Positions 46,201 through 58,200 of a stretch of 64,000 nucleotides of DNA are shown here, piece after piece. How positions within the stretch are numbered: position 1 is the first letter of the stretch; every line of letters starts with the position of its first letter. Origin of the DNA: Hemicordylus capensis (Eukaryota; Chordata; Lepidosauria; Squamata; Cordylidae); the NCBI RefSeq assembly GCF_027244095.1, contig NC_069662.1, forward strand, positions 17,634,501 to 17,698,500, given 5' to 3'. Position numbers and translations under genes: made by a program. The notes under the pieces are model-generated. The model was not told the DNA's origin and ran no database searches. It saw nothing but the letters and a program-made list of their open reading frames with translations.

Positions 46201-49200
46201 GTCCCATGTGTAAAGGATTTTAGGTTTTCTTCAAACTCATTTTGCTTGTCCTCAAGCAGGCTTGCACAACTTGTAACCTACCAAGATGAATGCAGCACAC
46301 CAGCCAATGGGTTATATCTAAAGAAAGTGACTCTTGACTAAGCACTATTGAAATCAATAAGATAAGACAAGTTAGCCATGCCAAAGCCCTGAGTTCAATG
46401 GTGCTTCATAAGGGTTCACTCTTTGGACACAACCTTCCCTCCTCTTGCCCTGTGTGTGGAACTCCAGGCAGGTAGCAAAATCAGGAGGCTTAATGGGGGC
46501 CTGGCAGGTCACCAAACACAGTTGTTGGGCTACATTCAAGTTAGTACGTCACAAGTTGGACAGGCCAGTTCTTAAAGCTTAGAAAAAGTCAGGGGACAAT
46601 TAGCCACATCTGGTCCAACCTGTGAGTGAAATATTGTGGCAAGAAGTGAGGCGGGCCCAGATATACTCCCAAATAGATTTGTTAAGCATGGCTTTGGTTG
46701 CCAACTAAAACATTATGGGAAGAAACAACACTGTCTGAAGGGGGCAATTCAGTCTGCTAGCTCTCCTCAAACCAGACTGATAGGTATATTTTTATCTTGC
46801 TCTGTTGCCTTTCCATACAAAGTCACAACTCCTTACCTTTGTTGCACAGTTCACAGACATGATTTGGCCCTTGGCTGTGTACTTTCATGTGGTCCGTGAT
46901 GTAGGCGGCACTTAACATCTTTCCGCACACGTGACACGGCACCTTCTCCTCATGACGGACTGTGTGAGCACGCAGCCGGTCCTTGGTGGCAAAGGCTGCT
47001 TCACATGTCTGCAGAAATCAAGGCAAAGGAACCATGGTGACGGTGAAGAAACACCCTTTGTGTCTCAAGGAAACTAGAGGCTAAGGAACTGGACAACAGA
47101 AAGATTATCTTAAGTACAGTGTACCTGAACTTTGCTCTCTCTTGCATGAGAAAGACAGCCCTCCACCCTGCAGATTAACAGCTAGCTTTTCATGAAAAAT
47201 AAATTATTGGGTGATGGAATAACAACAGTAACAGTGTCATGACTGGGGTGAAAGGGATGAATATACTTGTACTATCAATGGGGAAAGGTACCTCACATTT
47301 GAAGGGCCTCTCTGTCGAATGGACCTGCCTCACATGGCTGTTCAAATGGTCTGGCCTGTGGATGGGAAGAAAAGATACACATTAGAAATTTGATCTTCAG
47401 ATTCCATTTATTCCTTAGTAACTGCATGACTCTCTTTTCATTCATAAACCATCGCCTTTTCTCTCATTAACCTCAGACTATATTTTCAGGACTGGGAAGA
47501 CTCCACATCCCCCCTAAATTAAAATTCTGCTATGAAAAATCTAGAATTCTTTGCCTAGAGGAGGAAAAATGAATTTCTAAACAATTCTATGACAATAATC
47601 AAATGCCTCCCAGAGCTGGAATTTCCACTCGCCCCTCTTTCTCAACAGGATTGTGTCCCAAAAGGCAAATGTTCAACAGGTACAGCTTTCTCCATCATTG
47701 CAAAAAGCTTCACCTTTTGAATGTCTGTCATGCAATTGGTTAAAGATTCACGAGCCCTGCCATTACAAGACGGCAGCTGCATTTGTGTGACAGGTCCTAT
47801 ACTCTGCACTGTTACTAATTCAGAATAGGAACATGATGACTTGAGGCAGTCTGATGTGAATTTAAGTGGGATGAGTTAGGCACATGAGACTCTGTGCTTG
47901 TGGAATGGCTCTTCTGGAAATTCAGTAAACCAAAGGTTGAATAATTAGCTGGTGGAACCTAAGTGATAATTTCAAAGCTGGAAAACAGTTCAGAAGACAC
48001 TGAATAAACTGTAATAAGGTAGTTGATTCCTGGCTCACCATAAAGCCATGTGTAATAAGGAGCGGTAGACTTTAAAAAAAGCGTTAAATTTAACTCTGAG
48101 GGATTTTTTTTTTTAGTTTGCTTAGGGCAAATATTTATGGGGGAGTGTGTAATTTGCGTTCATGATTAGTTTATTGTCCTCATTAAGATATTCCAAGAAT
48201 ACATGAGCAGGATCCATTAAAAGTAACAAAGTGCAGTTTCTTGTTGTCAGGTAATAGTTCTGTCTTAAGCAGTTCCTTGTACCTCTGCAGAGTTCACTAT
48301 ACACTCTGATCACACTAATATTGTTTTCTTAAAATTAAAACACCAGACAAGAGGCAAACATGTCCTAAAGTTCTCAGATGGCACTGAGAACATTTCTTTA
48401 AGAACTAACTCTCTGACACTTTTATTGCAAAATAGAAGCTTGAAAGCAGAACAATGGCTCTGAAACCAGGAGGAATGTAATCTTATAATTCTTGTAAAAT
48501 ACCCAGATATCATAATTACTCTAATTTGTTATAAGGAGCTGCTACTGTAGTTATCTTAAGTATATTGCTGCTTTCTGAAGAGGCTTACAGAAAATGTAAA
48601 GTGTCATAGGACAATTATTTATAGATCGATTCTCTTGACATAGTTTCCATATATTCAAAGGCTCTCCAAGTATGAGGTTGCATTTGGTATTCTGCATAGT
48701 TCACATAAATGTAGGTACATGCAGAATTTGGGCCTAATGCATACATCCAAATGATTTTGGGTTTTTTTTCCTTTTTCCTCAAAGTAAGTTTATGGTCCTT
48801 ACAGTTGTAGAGAAAAGTCAGCAAACCTAAGGGCAGCTCCTGAGAGAACTTGTCTTTTTGGTCAGGTTTGGTATTTTAATGCTCTGTACAGTTCACTCAT
48901 TGACTATTCTCCATTTCCCCTGCCTGTAATTTTAATCTCAGTTCCTATAGCCTCATCTTCATCTGTCAACCTATTACTTTTATTCATGCCTAAAGATTCT
49001 GTTATTTGAAAACCAAAATATTGGAGACAAAATGCTAGAAATGAGCTATCTAGCATACTATATGTTGGAGGGAAAATATCATTTTCACCTGTGGGCTTCA
49101 TCTGATGCTTCTTGGGACTCAGCCTCTTACAAAATTTGCCTTTTAAAAATAAAGCTTTTAGTCACTGATGTTTCACAGCAGAGCTTGGAAATATGGAAAA

Positions 49201-52200
49201 AATATCTAAAAATTAAGAAACTTGGGGAAATAGGACAAGGTACCTGAAAGCTTGTGATGGGCTTGTGATACTAACATTAACATAAGCTTGATACTAACAT
49301 AATCCTTCCCTCTTCCAGTCTCGAAGTCTTTGCCGTATTATTTTCCTTAACATTTCAAATAATTTGAGATCTTGAAAGCAGAACTATGCAAAACAATATA
49401 CAAACACATCTAATTTGTATATTTCATCGTGAACAAAGAATCTTGGTATTCCTATTGGAAGAGTACATACATCCTTGCCCTTTTGCATTTGTCCCTACGC
49501 AAATTACAGCTTCAAATATTCTCCATCCATGCTCATACCAGCCTTGTATGATTTCTTCCTCTTTATGATCCTTTATTTTCTGTGTAGTGATGTCTCAATA
49601 TTTTACTCTGTGAAAGATATTCCAGATTTCTTGATGATTCTCTTTTGATTCTCTCACTTTCTTCAGTTGTCACTTATATGTAATATCTTAGAGTGGAAAA
49701 CATTTTGCAATAATTTAAACTTTTACCTTTAGTGCATGGACAAACTTTCTAGGCTGGCAGTAAGCATGTTGTCATATTTATAAATAATTTATTACTAAAT
49801 AAATGTGTGATAGTTTAATTTTGAAAGTGTGGCATTTGAGCTCATTTATCACTTAACCTGACAACAGAGTCAAAATGTGTAGAAATTGCACATGGTCCAG
49901 TTTGTCTTGGACCGAGCAGTTTCAAGCTGCATGTGGGGGACTGCATATTTGATTACTCTTTGTTAAACAAAGAAAAAACACAACTCCCTGAATATGGAAA
50001 GCTAAAAGTGAAAAACTTTTAGCTTAATTTTCTCCTTAATATGCTACTTTTGCATATGCAGGAAACTATTTCACATGGAAGAACATTCAAACATGTAATT
50101 TCCTACCTGTTGCCTGAAGTAACATAGCATAAGGTCCAGTCCTTTCTGAACTATTTCTGTATGTGCCAGAGATACCTAGGTTGTGTCTACCCTTTCTCAA
50201 AACTTTCTAAAAGTTTTCTACAGGTTCTCCGAGATCCCAGGCTCACCTCTCAGATCTGACTGGGTCTCTCACTCCTAACAGGAAACATTTAGGTAAAACT
50301 TAAAGGTGTCTGAAAAACCCTGCCGAATATAATGATCAAAAAGAACTAATGGCAGGAATGGGGAAGCTTTCTGGTTTGAGCTATACAATTAGTCAGTAAG
50401 CCACCCACAAGAAGAGAGGTGCTCTTCTCTCACATCCTTGTCACATCAACTGTAGTATGTTCAGGAGAACTCCAAGAACGCTACTATGAGGAATGAAAAT
50501 GTTGTGAGAGTTGGATATCTCATGAAGTCTTTGCCATTCTGCATTCTCCCCTACAACAAGGTTTTGTCAGTGTCTTCTAGAAAACAAATGTGTGATCAAA
50601 GTAGCCAAAACATGGAGCTTGGAGGAGTCCAATAAGAGTTATTGGGAAATAGCACGGGGGAGTGAATGATCTGGCCCACAGACATCCTAATGCCTGGTTT
50701 ACTGGGAACTTCTAGTCTTTCCTGTGTTATAGCAATGCCTTTCTAACCGAAACCAGCTCAGTATGTTGCCTGCTAAAACTTATTCTTAATGAGAAGTAGT
50801 CTCCTTGCCCAAAGGCAACCTCCTCCTTGTTTAAGTCCTGCAATAATCCCCATTTAAGTTGCCTCCTCCCTGCACCCTTGACTCCCTCGTACCGGGAGAA
50901 ACTCTTCCCACAGTGGCTGCAGATATACGGCTTGTGCACAGCACCATCATGCGAGCGGACGTGATAGCTCATGCGGTCCTTCCGCTTGAACCGTTGCTGG
51001 CAGACAGGACACTGGTAGGGCTTCTCATCTGAGTGTGACAGCTTATGCCGATTGAGGTGGTAGACGTCCCGGAAAGCTTTCCCACACATCTCACATGCAT
51101 GGTTCTTTCGGATGCGTTTGCCTGATGCTGTAGTGGTCACCAGCCCTGCACCTGAACCTGCTGTGTTTCCTGCCCCCTCACCAGAGGCAGGTGTTGCTGC
51201 AGTTGTCCCACCAATGGCAGACACACTAAGCAAGCTGAGGGGAACCATGGTGGGCATCTTCATGGTTGTGGGTCCAGCACGGGAAGCTTTGGCCCCTGTG
51301 TGAATGGCTTCATGGCGCCGCAGGTTGTAGCCGTTCTTGAATTCTTTAGCGCACAGGGAGCAGATGTAGGGCCCTTTGCTCTTCGGCTTCTTCTGGGCCT
51401 CACCTGGCTGTGGCGTGGCAGGAGCTGCCTGAGGGGTTGGGGCTTGGGTGGTTTGTGTGGGTGGAGCTACCTGCCCACCACCACCTCCCTCCGAGGCGGA
51501 AGGCTGCTGCTGTTTCAAGGCGGCCGTGTCTACAGTGGAAGCAGATGGTGCAGAACCAGTGGCAGCAGCAACCACAGCAGCAGCTGCTGCTGTTTCCTGG
51601 GCTGCAGCCAAGACAGGCAGGAGGTCCACTTGGAGGGACTCAGCAGGGGTGGCTGTCTGTTGGGGAGGGGCTGTTGTGGTGGCCGTCTGAATAGAAAAGA
51701 GATTGTACAATTGAACAATAGTTATTAACAACCAGTCCTGAAATCCTGCAGTATTCCAGTAATGGGGGTGGGGTGGGGGAGCATTAGTGAACTCCCACTC
51801 CAAACGCTGACACCACTTTTTTAATAAGCTAGCTGTACATCAACCTAGAAATACACTGAAAGGAGAGGCAGATTAATAATTATACAGCGTGTGCTATGGA
51901 ACAGAACCAAACCTGGGGTCTTCTGTGTAGCTGGATAGTGTTCAGGTTAACTGGAAATCATCCTCTATTTTCTTTTGCTTGTAAACCACTTTAACAACTT
52001 CTGTTGAAAAGTAGCATTTACATAATTTTTTTAATTTTATGGGCAAGAAGCATGGCACCCCAAATCACAGAACTTCACACTACTCCATCCCTGCTTTCCA
52101 GATATTGTGTCCTCTCCAACTGCTAATTACTTTGGTCATACAAGGCTGCACTGGTCAGCTACAGTTTATGTATAAAAGGGAAATAAATGAGGAAAGCTGC

Positions 52201-52321
52201 TCTATCAATAGTAGAACTCCATGCTAGAGCTTATCTAGAGAGAAACCACAACTCAAGTGTTCTCTGGGACAGTTCAGCCTGCAGAACTTCTTTTTGTCAA
52301 CTAAAGGTGTACAATGTGGTT

Positions 52322-52403
<82 letters not shown>

Positions 52404-55196
52404 ATTCATTGTATGCCTTAATACACAGGGGGTAGAACCACCGGCATATCTGTGTGTTCCTGTAGTGGGGATAGGATGACAAAAGAATGCATGCATGCAT
52501 ATGTCACTGTCCTTACGTTCATGTTGGCTCAGAGACTTACAGGGAATGGAGTGCATGGCTTAACTGGAGAGACAGACATGTTAGCATGTGCTGGGAAGCA
52601 TTCAAGTAGAGGTGTTGGCTAGCAAAGCTCATCAGTTCCAGTAAACTGTTTGGTCTGCTTGAAGTTCCTGAGGTTAGAAAGCTAGACTGACATCTCATTG
52701 TTGGAGAGCTCAACTCTTACATAAAGGTCCACATGGGTGCCATTGTACGACGAGTAAAGGTTCCAGTGTTCCCTTTAACAGGGATTCCCAGATGTTGTTG
52801 ATTACATCTCCCATAATCCCCAAGCGAAAGCCATTGCAGCTGGGGATTCTGGGAGTTGTAGTCATCAACATCTGGAAACCCCTATTAGAGGGAACAATGG
52901 AAGGTTCTGGTATTCCTTACTGAGCCCTGAAAAATCAGGCCAGTCTTTTAAAACAGTTTTAGCTCATAGGATGACTTAATATAGTATCACCACTTGAATC
53001 TTCACCCTAAATCCACATCCATTTTCTAAGACTTGCAGAAACTTTTGTTCAGTAACAGGTTTTGCTCAGCCACATATTTGCCATTCTCCACACACCAACT
53101 CCCAAACTAAGCCATCTCATCTACACATTTAATAGTTTACTGTTCCGTGTGACCTGCTCATAAATTAGCAAGCAAAATGCATTTATTTTTATTTTGTACA
53201 CCTGATATGTACATCTCTATTTGTCTGAGAAATGGTGAAACATTTGAGCCTAACAATGCTTTTAAAATGGCATTGGACAGACAAGTGACCACTCCCTTAT
53301 AGCAAATGGCAGAGTTTCCTCCTTAGTATGATGGCCAAACTAAACATTACATGACGCATATACTAGGAGAGAATTTGCTTGTTTTTTACTCATTAAACAG
53401 CAACCGGTGTGGGGGTGCATAGAGCCAAGGTTGGGGCTAAGTGGGGAGAGAGGCTTTTACTCCACAGTGGGTCCAGGCTGGATCAGAACTGTCACAGGCA
53501 AAGGGTTAAAACTCTCACTATATTATAAATTATAGAATAATATAGAAACGGCAATAGTAATAGATCATATGAAGTAAAAATGCTAACAAAACATGATACA
53601 CTAAACACCATCCAATCAAAAGAGAACTATACTACATGCTATATGTTAAGACAACAGCATATTATGTAGTATAGTTATTTTTTGATTGGATGTTGTTTAG
53701 TGTATCTTATGTTTTGTTAGAATTTTTACTTCGTATGATCTATTACTATTATCATTTCTATAAGATTCCATAATTTATAATACAGTCGAAGTTTATATAT
53801 TTCATTTTGCATGTGTCTCCCCCCCGCCGCACATTCAGTGTATCATTGGATCTGTTTGGTTGTGATTTGAATTCTTAGTTTCAGATCCTTTTACTCTAAT
53901 TGTGCAGTACTTAAAACTCTCACTGCCATGGTCCTGATCCAGATCTTCCCCCTGCCATTCCAGCTGCTATATATAGAGCAAAACACAAGCACATCAGCTC
54001 CAAAACATGTGCTTATATAATGTGTCATCTGGCCCTCAGAACAAACCACAATTATTAATCTTATTCAGTTTACTTATCAGTAACTGGCTTAGGGAATTCA
54101 CAAAATTTTAAGATTTCAGCAGCCTTGCAAGTGAGTCTATAAAAATGACTAGCCTACACATATCTGTGTTAGCCCACGTGTGGGAGAAAAGGCCAGCTAT
54201 TTTTCAGCATACAGAGCTTTCCTGCTTGGTTGCCTAGAGGCAATTCTTAATTGTCACAGACAACCAAATAACTATTTAGAAACCTGAATTACTTTACTCA
54301 CTAAGGAAACTTTGTGCTTGCCTTTAAAATGGGAGCTCTCCATCATAACCATGCATATATCAAAAGCCCCGTTCAGATGTTACTGAAGGGAGGCTGTACT
54401 CGCATATAGCTGCCACAAATGTGCTGAATGTCCTGCCCAAGACGTCAATCTCTTATTTCCCCCAACACATCCTTCACACTTACAGTGTTCGTCTGAAGAA
54501 ACAAATGCTGTAAGCATGATGGCATTTCTGCTGTCACACAAGCCTCCTGATCACAGAAGTGCCTGCCATCACACTTACAGACAAACACTGTAAGGTGAGG
54601 GAAGAATTGGGGGGAATGATTAACACATCAGGAGAGACTTCTGACGTGTTTGCAGAGGCTGTACCCAAATACAGCCTTTCTTCAGTAACGGCTGAATAGG
54701 GCTAAAGTCTTTAGAATCTTTGGTAAAGGGTCCAGTGAGTGGTGTGAAAGCCTCTCAGCAATATTTTGACTTTGAGAGTAGGTGTGAATTTGATCATTCA
54801 TGTTTATGAGAAGCCACTGGAAGCCCCATGTAGCGTAGGATATAAATATAAATATTTTTTTAAAGTCTGCCTAAGTAAACTAGTTAAAGCAAGCATATGC
54901 CTTACAAATAAATATACAGAGATTTGGGGCAAGATTTTCCCCATGTAAAACAAAACCAAGGACCTCTTAATATTCACCCAATTTGTAAAATGGAGACAAA
55001 ATTACAGGGTTGGGAAAAATATGCTCGGAGACCTATTAAAAATCTAGTAAAATACTTGATTTTAGAAACCTAACTATTTAATAACTAATTCAAACACAAA
55101 TTTGAATTTTAGGGAATCAACCAATCTAAACTATTTACTTTGGCAAGCCTTTCGTATTTACACAAAAAGAGGATTTAATGTTGTTGTTGTTGTTAA

Positions 55197-55227
<31 letters not shown>

Positions 55228-58200
55228 TCGATTTCTATGCCACCCTTCCAAAAATGGCTCAGGGTGGTTCACACAGGGAATGAATGAATGAATGAATGAA
55301 TGAATGAATGAATGAATGAATGAATAAATAAATAAAATGGATCCCTGTCCCCAAAGGGCTCTCAGTCTAAAAAGAAACATAAGATAGATACCAGCAACAG
55401 TCACTGGTGGTACTGTGCTGGGGCTGGCATGCATCTTCAACCCAAGGTAACCTCTTGTCTGCAAGACAAAACTGTAACCTCAGTAATCTAGTGCCTGCCC
55501 ACTCCAGCGAAACAAAGAAGCAGAACCACAATATGTTAATGTGACAATCTTCACTTTGTTAATTCCTCAAAATTGAATACCTGAGAGACTTGAATTCAAA
55601 TACAAGTTCATGACATCGGAGAAATCATATGTGCAGCCAGTTTGTACGCATGTTTACTTGGGGAGAAAGCACTTTCAACACAATGAGGCTTACGTCCAGG
55701 AAAGTGAGCAAAGGATTGCAGCCTTAGTCTCAGTACACTAGTCAGCAAAATGGGAAGGCAACATCTTTCACAGGGTTATCAGGACAAAGATAATCCATCA
55801 TAAAGACAGGGGCATAACTACTATTAGGCAAGGGGAGGCGGCTGCCTGGGGGCCCCCACGCCTCGAGGGCCCCCCCAGAGGCAAGTCACATGACTATATA
55901 TTGTGAAGTGTGTGTGTGTGTGTATCAGCGAGGGACCCATTTTAAAATTTTGTCTCTGAGCCCACTCCAGCCTTGTTACGCCCCTGCATAAAGAGCTATA
56001 TATAAACCCATATTTTGCTTAACACTTCACATGATAATCTGTCCTAGACATTTAGGTTTTCCTTATATCCTTTTACAATGTGTTACAATTAGCCAAGCAC
56101 ACACTTGATTGTAGTATCTATGAGCTAAGTCTGAACAGAAGTGTTTCCAATGGCTGACTCATAAATCTGGAGCTCCTTTCCTTCAACAGAGGTATGTCAA
56201 AGACCAAGCCTGAGTAGCTTTCAAAAATCACAGTCAGATTTTTGTTTGGGCTGACTGGAGTTGACCAAGTGTGGAGTAATTGTAGGTTGCAATTCTATGC
56301 CCACTTATCTGGGAGTAAGCTCTACTGAACATGATGGAACTTACATAAGAACAGCCCAGCTGGATTAGGCCAAAGGCATATCTAGTCCAGCATCCTGTTT
56401 CACACACTAGCCTACCAGATGCCTCTGGGAAGCGCACACAGGCAAGAGGTGACGGCATACCCTTTCTCCTGCTGTTGCTCCCCTGCAACTTACAGCTAAG
56501 CAACTGTGTAAGGGACAAGGATGCAATAAGTGTTTGTCTGTAAATAACCATTAACATTTTCCTGGTTTGAACAGGAAAACACAATTTAGAACAGTTACTT
56601 TCCTGACCCCTAGGGATAAGTAACTGGTAAAACAATAGTAATAATAATAATGGGTCTAAACAAAGCCCTCCAAACTTCCTGCATACCAAACAGTTGTTCT
56701 AAGACCTAGCAAAGTCTTCATGTCTTTTTTTTTTTTAAATCAAAAATAAAAGAGATTTACTATGCTTACTTCATGAGCTTGATAACTAAGAATTAAGAGG
56801 GAAGGGGAGTGGTGTCTTGCAATATAACAGTGTGTGCTTGGGTTCAAAAATCTTGTCATGAACTTTGAGTGATCCTGGCCAAGTAATTTTTGAGTGCCAG
56901 TCCTACCTCTCTAAAACTGGATCACAACTTTAAGGAATTGTTAGGAGGAGCACTAAAAGGATTGTAAAGCAATATTTACAGTGAATGCTATAGAAATTAA
57001 TTGTAAAAACCAAACGTTTACTATTTGTATTGGTTAATTCCTTGAGGTGGAGACAATTTGGATACAGTCTCCAACACTGAGATGCAGCTGCCTCATAGGG
57101 AAACTGTTTCCAAAGGGATCCATTCTTTGTTGTCCAGATGGAGCTCACCTGAAAAGGACTTTGACTACAGCCCTGTGTAGCAAAAAACCTGGACTGGATT
57201 TCGGTCCCAACCTGCAGTGGATTCTGAGTATGACTCTGCTAAAGAGACAAAAGAAATGAGATCAGGCAACCCTAGGAAGAAAAGAACCATCCACCTTCAA
57301 GCATCTATCAGAAACTGCAAAGGGTTAAAGTTGAATAGGCCAGAGGTGGGGGGGGGTTAGCAAGACACAAGACAAGGAGTTTGAGAAGCAGATATAAGAT
57401 AAGTGAGGGAAGGCTTAATACAGGTATAGTATATAAGGCAGCACAAAGGGGGTGGAGAATCAGTTCAGGTTTGCTTGATTTCAAGCATTGTATGCAAGCT
57501 TAGAGAAGCTGCAGGAATAATGTCTGGAGAATGGGGAGAAGTTGAACTATGACATGAGAGAGGGAGCACTTGTTTGTGAAAGGACTGTAGAGTTGTGGAG
57601 GAAGGCAGGACTCAAAAACAAGCTGAATGGGATTGTGTGGACAGAAAATCAAATAGAGGTGCTTGTGGTCAAGGTGAGGTCTAGGATAATGGGGATAAAA
57701 GCATGGAATATCATGGGAAAGGGTACTAGAAGAATTTCTCCTATTGCAGAAAAGGAGGATGGAGCGAGCAAGAAAATCCTGAGCAGTAGTAGATACAGAG
57801 AGGCACTGTGCAAGGGGACCTACTGAATGCAAAACAACGAGACAGAGAGAGAACACGCTATAATGAGAGAGTCAGATGCACATGAGGGTGAAGTACTAGG
57901 TTGTAGGAGAATAGCATTTATACTGTAAAAGCCAGAGGCAGTAAAGGATAGGCATACAGGAAAGTGAGTGGCTGCATATCTAAAAAGGGGAAGGCCTAGG
58001 CTGGGCTCTGCAAAGAGGAAACCACTGGGTAGGAGGGGGGAGCACTAAGAGGGAGGGTGATCAGAGGAAGGAGCACTGGAAAACTAATGGGTGAGGGCAG
58101 TAGGCGTGAGGGGGTTATTCTTAGGACAGGGACTGGAAAGGGGAGGTGGCTGGGGGAGGGACTTGCAGGTTTAAAGAGGAAGGCGTCTGGAGGAGAGGCT

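Noticed and set aside
50727-51803. Continuous open frame extending MAZ exon 2 at both ends
   Set aside because: The outer parts (upstream of 51686 and downstream of 50893) are intron read-through. Canonical splice sites and agreement with human MAZ fix the exon at 50893-51686.
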